From Spirochaetia bacterium (lineage in GTDB: Bacteria; Spirochaetota; Spirochaetia; Treponematales; Treponemataceae), in NCBI GenBank assembly GCA_900767955.1, contig CAAGBC010000037.1, forward strand, positions 1 through 64,000: DNA of 64,000 nt. Direction: 5' to 3'. The position numbers and the translations under genes were made by a program. The notes under the pieces were generated by a model, which saw only the letters and a program-made list of their open reading frames with translations, ran no database searches and was not told the origin of the DNA. This document shows, piece by piece, positions 27,252-36,583 of the stretch; positions within the stretch are counted from its first letter, which is position 1, and every line of letters begins with the position of its first letter.

Positions 27252-28178
27252 ATGAACATGGAAGCTTTTATTCTTGGTTGTGGAGGAATGCAACCTTTAC
27301 CATATAGACATTTAACTAGTGTGTTACTTCGCCGTGATGGAGATTTATTTCTTTTTGATGGGGGCGAAGGAACTCAAGTTTCATTAAAACGCCTTAATTT
27401 GCGTTGGAAAAAAATAGATGCAATTTTTGTATCACATACACATGCTGACCATGTAACTGGTTTGCCTGGGATTTTGATGCTTTCTTCACAAGTAGACAGA
27501 ACAGAGCCTCTTTATATTTATGGACCTCCAAAAATTGCTGAATATATTGAATCAAGTAGAAAAGTTTTGGATATGTATATTAATTATCCAATTATTGTAA
27601 AAGAAATTTCTGCGCCTTGTGTTGTTCACGAAGGTGATGGATTTTATATTAGAGCTTTTCCGCTTGATCATACAAAAACTTGTGTTGGTTATACTTTAGA
27701 AGAATTAGACAGACCTGGTGAATTTAATCCACAAAAAGCAATGGAATTAAATGTTCCTTGTGGGCCACTTTGGTCAAAATTGCAATCAGGTTGTGTTGTA
27801 AAAAATACAAATGGTGAAGATGTTTATCCTGAACAAGTTATGGGACAAAAGAGAAGTGGACGCAAATTCAGTTTTGTGACAGATACATTATATAAGCCTT
27901 CTATTGCAGAAGAAGTAAAAGGTTCTGATTTATTAATTTGTGAAGGAATGTTTGAAGACGAATTAATTGATCAAGCAAAGGAAAAAAAACACATGACTGC
28001 AAGCCAAGCTGCTACAATTGCAAGAGATGCAAATGTAACTAGAATGTGTTTAATTCATTATAGTCCTAGATACACAGATAAGGAACTTCCTAAGTTGTTG
28101 GAACAAGCACAAGCAATTTTTCCAAAAGCTGAACTTTCAAGAGATAGAATGTGCATAGAAATTCCTTATGTTGATTAG
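27252..28178 (+). CDS. rnz: Ribonuclease Z
   Basis: 308 residues. The metallo-beta-lactamase signature SHTHADHVTGLPG (~61-73) gives the zinc ligands, with later ligands in FPLDHTKTCVGY, FVTDTLYKP and LIHYSPRYTDKE, the last being the usual C-terminal His motif of RNase Z. It trims the 3' trailer from tRNA precursors, which matters here because the tRNA-Leu gene at 40497-40580 does not encode CCA. Two ATGs (27252, 27258) are possible starts; no clear Shine-Dalgarno. Probably co-transcribed with the MATE gene and with the ABC genes downstream (9 nt gap). Confidence 0.95.
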   Translation: MNMEAFILGCGGMQPLPYRHLTSVLLRRDGDLFLFDGGEGTQVSLKRLNLRWKKIDAIFVSHTHADHVTGLPGILMLSSQVDRTEPLYIYGPPKIAEYIESSRKVLDMYINYPIIVKEISAPCVVHEGDGFYIRAFPLDHTKTCVGYTLEELDRPGEFNPQKAMELNVPCGPLWSKLQSGCVVKNTNGEDVYPEQVMGQKRSGRKFSFVTDTLYKPSIAEEVKGSDLLICEGMFEDELIDQAKEKKHMTASQAATIARDANVTRMCLIHYSPRYTDKELPKLLEQAQAIFPKAELSRDRMCIEIPYVD

Positions 28179-28187
28179 GATTTTTTT

Positions 28188-28949
28188 ATGATTGAATTAA
28201 TTAATTTTTCCAAAGGTTATAATAAATCTGATAATTCTGACTTTGTTGTAAAAGATATTTTTTTTGTTGCAAAATCAGGACAAATTACAGGTTTATTAGG
28301 CCTAAATGGAGAAGGAAAAACTACAATAATAAAAGCAATTTGTACACGACATTATCCTTCACAAGGAATTGTAAAAATTAGTGATGATGAAGGCAATTTT
28401 TATTTTGTAGATAAAAATCCAGAAGTTGTTCGTTCTTTAATTGGTTATGTTCCTGAAATTTCTGATTTGCCATTGCAACAAACTGTTTTGGAATTTTTAG
28501 ATTTTTGTGCAAATATTCATAATTTACCAGAAAGGCGTAAAATAAATAATATAAAAAAAGTTATAAAAGAATGTGAATTGTCAGAAGTTTTATTAAAAAA
28601 AATAGGAACTTTATCAAAAGGTTTTCGCCAACGAATTTCTTTTGCTTCTGCTTTAATTCACGAGCCTAGTAATTTAATTCTTGATGAACCAATGAGTGGT
28701 TTAGACCCTGCGCAAATTATACAATTCAGAAAATTAATAAAAAAAGTTGCAGAAACAAAAACTGTTTTAATTTCTACTCATTTGATGCAAGAAGTTGAAG
28801 CATTGTGTTCAGATATTTATATTCTTTCAAAAGGCAAAATTGTGGCTAGTGGTTCCGAAACTGAAATTATGAAAAACACAGGTACATCTTCAATAGAAGC
28901 TGCATTTTTAAAAGCGACAGGAACTTATTCGGAGGGAATTTGTGAATAA
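28188..28949 (+). CDS. ABC transporter ATP-binding protein, GldA-like
   Basis: 253 residues. Walker A GLNGEGKTT (38-46), the signature LSKGFRQR (142-149, with Lys for the usual Gly/Gln), Walker B LILDEP (163-168) and the switch His in LISTHLMQE are all present, so it should bind and hydrolyse ATP. The order ATPase, then a permease fused to an auxiliary domain, then a DUF4340 protein is that of the GldA/GldF/GldG type systems first named in gliding Bacteroidota but widespread in non-gliders. It ends with an 8-nt overlap on the permease gene. Substrate unknown. Confidence 0.88.
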   Translation: MIELINFSKGYNKSDNSDFVVKDIFFVAKSGQITGLLGLNGEGKTTIIKAICTRHYPSQGIVKISDDEGNFYFVDKNPEVVRSLIGYVPEISDLPLQQTVLEFLDFCANIHNLPERRKINNIKKVIKECELSEVLLKKIGTLSKGFRQRISFASALIHEPSNLILDEPMSGLDPAQIIQFRKLIKKVAETKTVLISTHLMQEVEALCSDIYILSKGKIVASGSETEIMKNTGTSSIEAAFLKATGTYSEGICE

Positions 28950-31233
28950 AACTGATTTTTCATTTTTTAAGCACAAATTATATGTTGCGTTTACATCTGT
29001 GTTATTTTATGTAGTTGCAATTATTGTAGATTTGTTTTGCTCGATTCAGTTTTTCTTTGGAAATAACTTTTTTGGTGGAACTGGTTCTACTAATTTATAT
29101 AATTTTTTTGTCGCAATTCCTTATATTTCAATTTTAGTAATTCCAATTTTTTGTATAAAACCATCTGGTTCTTCATATGATGATTTTGTTCCTATTGGTC
29201 GCCTAAAAATGATTGTTTTTAATTGGCTTTCAATTTGCGTTCAGTTTGTTGCAATGTTGTTACCTTTAATGCTTGTTCCTTTTTGTGTTAATTTATTTGG
29301 TGCTGTTGATTTTGGGCAAGTATTTGCAAGTTTTTTTATGATTTTATTATATGGACTTGCATCTTCTTCAATAGGAATCTTTTTTTATTATTTATTTTTA
29401 TCAAATACTATTTCGTTTATTTTTACTGCGTTAGTACTTGCATTATCAAATGTTTTACATTTGTTGATGGAATATTTTTCGAATGTAAGTTTAATTTCTT
29501 TTGTTGTTAAATTATTCAGTTTTTCTTGGCATTTTGATTCCGCAAGCAAAGGAATAATAGATAGTAGAGATATTGTTTATTTTATTTTGGTTGCTGCATT
29601 TTTTATTTTTTTAACTTTTATTGTATATGAAAAGAAAATCGGAAAAATTTTTGCTTTTTCACAAAAGTTGAATTTAATTGTTATATCTTTAATTTTATTA
29701 TTTTCTCTTTTGAATAGTTACAGATATTATTTTAGATTAGATTTAACCTCTGATAATAAATTTTCTGTAAGTGATTATAGTAAAAATTTATTGAATGAAG
29801 CAGATGAAGTTTTAACTATTACTTATTACCGTAGTTCTGTTTTGAATTCTTTGTATCCACAAGTAAAGGATGTAAATGATTTTCTAAAAGAATATTCCAA
29901 TAACGGAAAAATTTTTTACAAAGTTGTAGAACCTGAAAAAAATAACGATATTTCAGTTCTTGATGGTTATGGAATTACGCCTAGACAAATTAGAACTGTG
30001 GGAAATAATAAAACTGAATATATAAATGCATATTCCGCAATTGTTATTGAATATTTAGGAAAATGGGAAATAATTCCATTTGTTATTTCTACAGCGACTT
30101 TAGAATATGATTTGAATGGAAGAATTTATCATTTGTTAACTGAAAAACAACGAATTGTTAATATTCTTTGTGGAAATGGTTTGTCGTTAGAAAATGATTA
30201 CGGTTATGTAATTCCTTGGTTAAATTCACAAGGTTTTATTTGCAATGAAATAGATTTGAAACAGCAATTATTGCCTCAGTTGGAAAAATATTCACAAATG
30301 CTGATTGTAATTGGTTCAGAGAAATTAACTGACGATAATTGTGCAGATATAGAAGCATATATTCAAAAAGGGAATAAGGCATTATTTTTAGTTTCTCCTT
30401 ATAATGTAGACATTGAAAATTCTTGGAATATAACTAAAAGTAAAAATCAAAGGTTAATCAGAATGTTAGAGTCTTATGGAATTGATTTTTCTGAAAATAT
30501 TGTTTCTGATTTTTCCTGTGCAAGAATTACACTAGAAAGCAATTCTAATTCAGATGGAAGCCAAGCTGATTATGTGTATACAAAACAAATTAATTATCCA
30601 TTTTGGGTAAATACTATGCCTCAAAATGAAGCAAAACAAGGAGTTACATTATTTTGGCCTGTAGCATTATCTTGCATTGATGAAAATGTTACTCCATTAT
30701 TACTTTCAAGTTCTTCTTCCTATGAAGTAATGCCTGATAAAAATAGTGAACAGTCTTTGTTTGTTACAAATCCGTTTGTTGTTGAAGAACAAGGTTTTAA
30801 TCCAGCAAAAGAACATTTTATGCAAAAGACTTTAGCTTTAAAAATAAACGGAACTTTTAATGCTTATTATCAAACTGGGCAAATTTCCAATGCAAATATA
30901 ATTGTCCTTCCTGACCAATATTTTGTTCACAGTTTAATGTTAGGATATATTGGTGGAAAATATGGAGATTATAGAAATTTAGATTTTCTTGTTAATCAAT
31001 TATTGAAAATTAATGGAGAACAGGAATTAGCAGATTTGCAAGCAAAATTTTCTAATCAAACTAATCAATTATTTTATAAAGTTCCAGATGAAAAATCTTT
31101 TGTAGCTGCAAAAACTCAAACTTTACTCTGTATTTTTGTTTATATTCCTGCAATTGTTGTTTGTGGATTTTTGGCGTCAGCATATTTAAGAAAAAAATAT
31201 TTAAATAAAATTAAGGCATTGTATGAAAACTAA
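28942..31233 (+). CDS. GldF-GldG fusion: ABC-2 permease with extracytoplasmic auxiliary domain
   Basis: 763 residues from a GTG at 28942 with GGAGGG five bases before it. The first ~230 residues contain six membrane helices of an ABC-2 permease (GldF-like). A further helix (~245-260, LNLIVISLILLFSLLNSY) leads to a large outside domain (~265-735) with the GldG/ABC_transp_aux pattern (LDLTSDNKFSVSDYSKNLL, then YRSSVLNSLYPQVKDVNDFL). A final helix (~725-748) closes the chain. In many genomes the two parts are separate genes. It overlaps the ATPase gene by 8 nt and the DUF4340 gene by 11 nt, so a coupled operon. The exported substrate is not known. Confidence 0.82.
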   Translation: MNKTDFSFFKHKLYVAFTSVLFYVVAIIVDLFCSIQFFFGNNFFGGTGSTNLYNFFVAIPYISILVIPIFCIKPSGSSYDDFVPIGRLKMIVFNWLSICVQFVAMLLPLMLVPFCVNLFGAVDFGQVFASFFMILLYGLASSSIGIFFYYLFLSNTISFIFTALVLALSNVLHLLMEYFSNVSLISFVVKLFSFSWHFDSASKGIIDSRDIVYFILVAAFFIFLTFIVYEKKIGKIFAFSQKLNLIVISLILLFSLLNSYRYYFRLDLTSDNKFSVSDYSKNLLNEADEVLTITYYRSSVLNSLYPQVKDVNDFLKEYSNNGKIFYKVVEPEKNNDISVLDGYGITPRQIRTVGNNKTEYINAYSAIVIEYLGKWEIIPFVISTATLEYDLNGRIYHLLTEKQRIVNILCGNGLSLENDYGYVIPWLNSQGFICNEIDLKQQLLPQLEKYSQMLIVIGSEKLTDDNCADIEAYIQKGNKALFLVSPYNVDIENSWNITKSKNQRLIRMLESYGIDFSENIVSDFSCARITLESNSNSDGSQADYVYTKQINYPFWVNTMPQNEAKQGVTLFWPVALSCIDENVTPLLLSSSSSYEVMPDKNSEQSLFVTNPFVVEEQGFNPAKEHFMQKTLALKINGTFNAYYQTGQISNANIIVLPDQYFVHSLMLGYIGGKYGDYRNLDFLVNQLLKINGEQELADLQAKFSNQTNQLFYKVPDEKSFVAAKTQTLLCIFVYIPAIVVCGFLASAYLRKKYLNKIKALYEN

Positions 31234-32101
31234 ACTGATTTTATATTGTACACTAATTTTACTTGTGATTTTTTATTTATTAAGTTTCTTAAACTTTGAT
31301 GAAAAAAAATATAATAAATATGTAGAAACTGCTTTTTTGAATTCCAAATACTTAAATACTATTGATGAAATTACAATTAAAAAAAATAAAGATGAATTTA
31401 GTCTTTTGAAAAAAAACAATGTGTGGATTGGGAAAAAAAATAATAACGAATTTCCTGTTGAACAAAAACTTGTTGAAAAATCTTTGAATAATCTTATAAA
31501 AATTAGAAAGATGTATAAAATTTCAGACAATATGAATACATATTCATCTTTTAATTTGGATTCTTCTTCTTGTTTTGAAATTTTATGTAAAAATAGTGAT
31601 AAAATATGTACTCAATTTTATGTTGGAAAATCAGATTTTTCTAATTCAAAAAGATTTGTGTTAACTTCAAAATCAACTGTTGTTTTTAAAACAGAAGCCA
31701 ATTTTGAAGATTTGTTGCAACTTGAAACTAGATTTTGGAATGATCCATATATAATTCCTCAAAATTTGTATGAAACATCAGAAAATGTTATTCAAAAAAT
31801 TTCTACATCTACTAAAAATAAATCAGTTTCATTTAGTAATAAGGAAGTTAATTCTTCTGATTTTAAATTATTGGAATTGCGACATGGAGAAATCACATCA
31901 GAAACTTGTAATAATCAAACAGAACTTTTAATGAATGTGGAATATTCCAATGGCAAAGTTCTTGTGCTGAAATTTGTTCCGTACACACAAGATAGTTATA
32001 TTATTTTTTATTCTGATGATAAAACTTGGAAATATTCGGCTTTTGTCAGTTCTTGGACATACAACAGAATTTTGGATACTTGTGGATTAAATAATAAATA
32101 A
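31223..32101 (+). CDS. DUF4340 domain protein of the Gld-type ABC system
   Basis: 292 residues. One N-terminal membrane helix (~5-22, LILYCTLILLVIFYLL) anchors an outside beta-rich domain with the DUF4340 features: IDEITIKKNKDEFSLLKKN, WIGKKNNNEFPVEQKLVEK and VGKSDFSNSKRFVLTSKS, where a side-chain-rich beta sheet repeats. DUF4340 genes commonly follow GldG genes and are thought to act with them. It overlaps the fusion gene by 11 nt and converges on the CPBP protease gene with a 15-nt overlap. Confidence 0.8.
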   Translation: MKTKLILYCTLILLVIFYLLSFLNFDEKKYNKYVETAFLNSKYLNTIDEITIKKNKDEFSLLKKNNVWIGKKNNNEFPVEQKLVEKSLNNLIKIRKMYKISDNMNTYSSFNLDSSSCFEILCKNSDKICTQFYVGKSDFSNSKRFVLTSKSTVVFKTEANFEDLLQLETRFWNDPYIIPQNLYETSENVIQKISTSTKNKSVSFSNKEVNSSDFKLLELRHGEITSETCNNQTELLMNVEYSNGKVLVLKFVPYTQDSYIIFYSDDKTWKYSAFVSSWTYNRILDTCGLNNK

Positions 32102-32764
32102 TAATAAACTTACAAAATTATACATAAAATGAGCTATTGTACCAGCAAAGATATTTTTTGTTTTTAAGTAACATATTCTTAAAATTACACAAGCGATACA
32201 AGCATTTATTACTGCAAAAATCCCTAAATATTTATGGCCAAGAGCAAATAAAATAATCGTTATAATTTCTGGGATATATATTTGTGTGATTTTATTTTTT
32301 GTGTTTTTTAATAGCCTTTTTAATTGTTCAGGAAGGTATAGGCGATATATTACTTCTTCGTAAAATGCCGCTAAACAGAACTTTAATATACAATAAAATA
32401 ATTCTTTTTTTGAATTTATTGGAGAAATTGTAACATTTTGTTGATTTTGTTTTGTTAAAAATGCAATTGATTCTAATATAAATGCAATAATGAATAAAGA
32501 AATGAATGTAAATATAGTTGCTAAGATAAAAGTTTTTATACTGTTGCTTGTGTTTTTTTCTGAAATTTCATTTTGCTTTTTTTGGGTGATTTCGTATAAA
32601 AAAATAAATAAAGCGATTGTTCCTAAAAAAATATAATTCAATGGTAAATTCCACTGAAATTGTAACAAAGTATCTCGTTGTACATTTGTAATTGGTGGAA
32701 GGATAAGTGCTATAAAAATAGCAAAAAATACTAGAATTTCAAAAAAAAAACGATGTAATTTCAT
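32087..32764 (-). CDS. CPBP (CAAX protease/bacteriocin-processing) family membrane protein
   Basis: 225 residues with about six to seven helices. The catalytic motifs are FYEEVIYR (Glu136, Glu137, Arg141), FALGHKYLG with a His (~176) and AHFMYNF with the last His (~212). This is the Abi/CPBP intramembrane glutamic protease family, inner membrane. Family members process prenylated or peptide substrates or act in bacteriocin self-immunity; nothing nearby indicates which. The end overlaps the DUF4340 gene by 15 nt in convergent orientation. The start ATG at 32764 diverges from the PilZ gene over 42 nt. Confidence 0.85.
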   Translation of the reverse strand: MKLHRFFFEILVFFAIFIALILPPITNVQRDTLLQFQWNLPLNYIFLGTIALFIFLYEITQKKQNEISEKNTSNSIKTFILATIFTFISLFIIAFILESIAFLTKQNQQNVTISPINSKKELFYCILKFCLAAFYEEVIYRLYLPEQLKRLLKNTKNKITQIYIPEIITIILFALGHKYLGIFAVINACIACVILRICYLKTKNIFAGTIAHFMYNFVSLLLFII

Positions 32765-32806
32765 GTATAATATGGTATTATAGATAAAAGAGGCTTTTTT
32801 GTATAT

Positions 32807-34111
32807 ATGTATCTTTTAATTGTTTTTATTATTATTACTGTAATTTCGCTAGTACTTTACAAAGTTTATCAAATAAAAAAAGAACCTATTAAATTTTTTT
32901 TGGAAGGAATAGATTCAGGTTTTGGTATTGGTGAAATACTTTTACTTTGGAAAACAACTAAAGCAACTGGTGTATCAGAGCCTATTTCTGTTTATTGGTC
33001 AATGCCAGTTTTGACACAATGTATTGCTCATATAAAATCAGAAGCAGATTTCAGTGGAGCAATTGATGCTGTAAAAACACAAAAGCTTTTGTCAAAATTA
33101 TATGATTTTAGAACAAAAATAGAAAAAGATGCTGATAAAAAGCGTGGTTTGGATTCTACTCGTGCTCTTGATGAAGGGCAAAAATTAAGAATTATTTTAC
33201 CAGGGAAAGGCGTTTTTTCTTCAGAGATTGTTAATAACGCTCGTGACTTGACAATAAAAGTTCCAACACAAAAAGATATAATCACAATTTCTGGTGCAGA
33301 CTGGGTTGGAAAAACTATTAGTGTTTATTTATGGCGAAAAGGCGATGCAAGATATGTTTTTGACACAACAGTAAATGGAGAAGGTCTTTTTTTAGGAAAA
33401 CCCTCTTTATTTTTGCAACATTCTAACAACTTGTTAAGAACTCAAAAGCGAAATGCTATTCGTGCTAAATGTAAAATTAATGCAACTTTATTTTTAATAA
33501 AGGATAAAGTTATTGATTACAATGTTATTGAAACCAAAGGCGGATTTCGTTGTTTATTAGAAGATATATCTGAAAAAGGTGCGTTAATTCGTATTGGAGG
33601 AAAAGGAATTCCAAATTTGCAACTTAAGATTCAATTCCAAATAGATAATAGACTTGTTGTTATGTTTGGAATTGTTAGAACAGTTGAATATAATGAAGAA
33701 TTAGGACAATCAAGATTGCATTTTGAATGTATTCACATTGAAGAAGCTATGAAGAATATTGTTTTGAGTTATGTATATAATATTCTTCCTGAAAGCGAGC
33801 GTGAAATTTATGATGCAATTAAACTTACAACAGTAGACGAAGAAGCTGCACCTGCAGAAGAAACAGAAATAGATGATAAAAATGATTCATCAAATAACAA
33901 AGAAGAAGAAAAGAAAGATTCTTCTGATATGATGTTTGAAACAAAAACAGAATATGAAGATGTTGACGATTTAGAACCAATGGAAGAAATTCCTATGGAA
34001 GAAAAACTAGAAGAATTAACACTAGAAGATGCTCTTCCTGTAGAAAGTCCTATAGATTCTGATCCAGAAACAATAGAAAAAGGTAAGAAAAAATCAAAGT
34101 CAAAAAAATAA
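32807..34111 (+). CDS. Membrane-anchored PilZ domain protein
   Basis: 434 residues. One N-terminal helix (~1-17) anchors a cytosolic part. The PilZ domain (~205-330) has both c-di-GMP contact motifs: RNAIR (RxxxR, ~215-219) and EDISEKGALI (D-x-S-x-x-G). A domain of unknown type (~40-200) precedes it, and an acidic tail (~345-425, Glu/Asp-rich with EEIPMEEKLEELTLED) and basic end KGKKKSKSKK follow. It probably binds cyclic di-GMP and passes the signal to a partner at the inner membrane; in spirochaetes such signals affect motility. It is followed at 20 nt by the HEAT protein gene. Confidence 0.8.
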   Translation: MYLLIVFIIITVISLVLYKVYQIKKEPIKFFLEGIDSGFGIGEILLLWKTTKATGVSEPISVYWSMPVLTQCIAHIKSEADFSGAIDAVKTQKLLSKLYDFRTKIEKDADKKRGLDSTRALDEGQKLRIILPGKGVFSSEIVNNARDLTIKVPTQKDIITISGADWVGKTISVYLWRKGDARYVFDTTVNGEGLFLGKPSLFLQHSNNLLRTQKRNAIRAKCKINATLFLIKDKVIDYNVIETKGGFRCLLEDISEKGALIRIGGKGIPNLQLKIQFQIDNRLVVMFGIVRTVEYNEELGQSRLHFECIHIEEAMKNIVLSYVYNILPESEREIYDAIKLTTVDEEAAPAEETEIDDKNDSSNNKEEEKKDSSDMMFETKTEYEDVDDLEPMEEIPMEEKLEELTLEDALPVESPIDSDPETIEKGKKKSKSKK

Positions 34112-34131
34112 ATAAAGTAGGGAGATTTTAT

Positions 34132-35307
34132 ATGAAAAAAAAGGTTATTGGTTGTTGTATTTTTTTTATATGTGTTAGTTTTATTTTTGCAGAGGGAACA
34201 GAAAATAAGAAGAAATTTATAAAAGGTAATCTTTCTGAAAAAACAACTATTGTAAAACAAGCTCCAGTTAATGAAGTTGTTGAACTTGCAACAGATGCTA
34301 TTGATTTTGCAATTAATAACAAAGAAATCCTTGGTGATGACAAAGAATTAGCTGTTTTGGCTGTTGTTGGTATTACAATGCTTCCTCAAAGTTATTTTGA
34401 ATCTATTGATGATGTTAAAAAAGCAGAAATTAATAATAAATTTTTAACTTTATTTAATAATTTTAAAGATGATGTAGTAAGAATTGCTGTGTTAAATAAA
34501 TTGTCTAATGTTAATATTCCTGCTGAAGAATTTACTATTGCATTAAATGAAATTATGTTAGGTGATGATATTATTTCAGCTAATAAAAATTTTGTAAAAA
34601 CTGTTATTAATACATTAGGAATTATAGGTGATAGTAATTCTTTTGATATTTTATATAACTTATTAAATAATAATACTTGGTCTTATTATGTTAATGATAT
34701 TGAAAATGCATTGGGACCTATTGCTCAAAAATCTTCTAAAAATGTTATAGATTTAATCAAAAAAGGAAGTATTGCTGATTGTCGTAGAATTTTTGATTTA
34801 ATTCAAAAAAATGAAAAAAATTCGCAATTTTTTAAGGCAGAAGTTGCCGAAAATGTGCTTGCTCAGACAATATATATAGTAGGAACTACTTCTTTTGATG
34901 ATAAGGAACTTGTTTCTTTGCAGTTGGATTCAATTCGTGTTCTTACAAAATATAAATGGACTAGGGCTGCAAGAACGATGGTTGCCTTTTTTGATGTTGC
35001 TGTAAGTGAGTATGAAGCTAAACAAATGAGTCATACTGAATTTATTGAAGTTATAAAAGGTGTATCTGTTATTGTTCCAATTGATGCTGTTTCTATTTGT
35101 TCAAACTGTTTGGTTGGAATGAATAAGAAAAAAGAAAGTGGCAAGTTTTCTGAATCAGATGAAAAAGTAGTTCTCGCATTGATTTCTGCGTTGGGAGCTA
35201 TTGGTGATAAAGCTGCGTTTGATTCTTTACTTGCTGTTACATATTATAATTATTCAGACAATGTTATTACCGCAGCTCGCAACGCTTTAGCGAGACTTAA
35301 ATGGTAG
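34132..35307 (+). CDS. Exported HEAT-repeat protein
   Basis: 391 residues. Signal peptide (MKKKVIGCCIFFICVSF, cut about FAEG). The mature chain is nearly all helical with repeating pairs such as NNFKDDVVRIAVLNKL, NTLGIIGDSNSFDILYNLL and SALGAIGDKAAFDSLL ... VITAARNALARL, the G-D/A pattern of HEAT repeats. It is a periplasmic scaffold by inference, with no catalytic motif. It lies 20 nt after the PilZ gene with a Shine-Dalgarno (GGGAG) before its ATG, and overlaps comEC by 7 nt, so these probably share a transcript. Confidence 0.75.
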   Translation: MKKKVIGCCIFFICVSFIFAEGTENKKKFIKGNLSEKTTIVKQAPVNEVVELATDAIDFAINNKEILGDDKELAVLAVVGITMLPQSYFESIDDVKKAEINNKFLTLFNNFKDDVVRIAVLNKLSNVNIPAEEFTIALNEIMLGDDIISANKNFVKTVINTLGIIGDSNSFDILYNLLNNNTWSYYVNDIENALGPIAQKSSKNVIDLIKKGSIADCRRIFDLIQKNEKNSQFFKAEVAENVLAQTIYIVGTTSFDDKELVSLQLDSIRVLTKYKWTRAARTMVAFFDVAVSEYEAKQMSHTEFIEVIKGVSVIVPIDAVSICSNCLVGMNKKKESGKFSESDEKVVLALISALGAIGDKAAFDSLLAVTYYNYSDNVITAARNALARLKW

Positions 35308-36569
35308 ATGAAGGTGTTTACAAGTTTAATCCTATAATTTTTTCAGCCATTTTTATTGCTTTTGTATTTTATACGGGACTTTTTTCAATAAAAGAAGATG
35401 ATGATTCTTTTGTGTCTTTGGTGAAATTGACTGATGTAAACATAATAGAGGGGATAGTTTCTGGTTCACCTGTAAAAACTCATAAAGGAAACAATTATTT
35501 AGTTAATATTATTCCATCAAAAGTAACATCAAAAAATGGAATTGAAAGTTCCTGTAAAGGAAAAATTCCTGTTTTATTAAAAGCTAGTGCTGTTGAAGCT
35601 TATTTTCCTGATAAACTTTTTTCAAAAAGTAACACCTCTGGTGCAATTTTATGTGACAATGGTGCTAACTTAAAAATCACTGGAAGTTATTTACTTAATG
35701 CAAAGTTATTTTCAATGAACAAAGTTGAACAATTGGATTGGAGTAATAATTGGACTGGTGTGATAAACCATTTTAGAGCTACAACAAGATTAGAATTTAG
35801 GCGTTTATTATGTGCATGGGGTGATGCAGGTGGTTTTTTATTAGCTTTACTAGCAGGAATGAAAGAGTATACAAACATAGCATTGTATGAAAATTTTCAA
35901 AAGTCAGGTTTATCACATATTTTAGCATTATCAGGAATGCATTTATCTTTGTTTTCTGGAATATCATTTTTTTTCTTAAAAAATATTACGGGAAAACGAA
36001 TTGCTAGTATAATTAATATTTTTGTAATAATTATTTTTGTTTGGTTTGTTGGAAAATCGCCTTCATTAATTCGGGCATTAATTTTTTCGCTAGTTGCAAT
36101 GTTCTTTTCGATATTTAATATTAAAAATAAAGATTTTTTTACAATTTTTTCATTGTCATTTTTAATTCATTGTGGTCTTTTTCCTAAAGATATTTTTAAT
36201 ATTGGTTTTATTTTATCTTACGGTGCGTTATTAGGAATAATATTATTTTCTTGTTTTTTTGAAAAAATAATTATATGTTCTTTACCTCATAAACTTTCAT
36301 CTTCTGTGGCAAGTAGTATTTCTGCACAAGTTTTTACAGCTCCTGTATGTTTATTTTCTTTTGGGTATTTTCCAATTGTTGGAATTTTTTCAACAGTGAT
36401 TATTTCTCCTTTTGTAAATATTTTTATATATGTAGGTTTATTTTTAGTAGTATTGTGTTTTTGTTTTCCAATATGCGTTCCCATTGGTGAATTTATTTTA
36501 AAAATAATATATAATGTAATTGAAAATTTTGCTTATATATTTGCTTGTTTTCCTTGTATTAAAATTTAA
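35301..36569 (+). CDS. ComEC/Rec2-type competence protein, core only
   Basis: 422 residues. Helix 1 (~12-29) precedes an OB-like region (~30-150), then the Competence domain (~150-420) with LLALLAGMKEY, SGLSHILALSGMHLSLFSG (the family hallmark), GKSPSLIRALIFSLVAMFF and ISAQVFTAPVCLFSFGYFP. ComEC forms the inner-membrane channel for DNA uptake. The C-terminal metallo-beta-lactamase domain of long ComEC proteins is missing, and the following gene is ksgA, so it is a short form. The start ATG overlaps the HEAT gene by 7 nt. Other competence genes are not in the window. Confidence 0.82.
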   Translation: MVDEGVYKFNPIIFSAIFIAFVFYTGLFSIKEDDDSFVSLVKLTDVNIIEGIVSGSPVKTHKGNNYLVNIIPSKVTSKNGIESSCKGKIPVLLKASAVEAYFPDKLFSKSNTSGAILCDNGANLKITGSYLLNAKLFSMNKVEQLDWSNNWTGVINHFRATTRLEFRRLLCAWGDAGGFLLALLAGMKEYTNIALYENFQKSGLSHILALSGMHLSLFSGISFFFLKNITGKRIASIINIFVIIIFVWFVGKSPSLIRALIFSLVAMFFSIFNIKNKDFFTIFSLSFLIHCGLFPKDIFNIGFILSYGALLGIILFSCFFEKIIICSLPHKLSSSVASSISAQVFTAPVCLFSFGYFPIVGIFSTVIISPFVNIFIYVGLFLVVLCFCFPICVPIGEFILKIIYNVIENFAYIFACFPCIKI

Positions 36570-36583
36570 ATGAGGTAGGTTTT

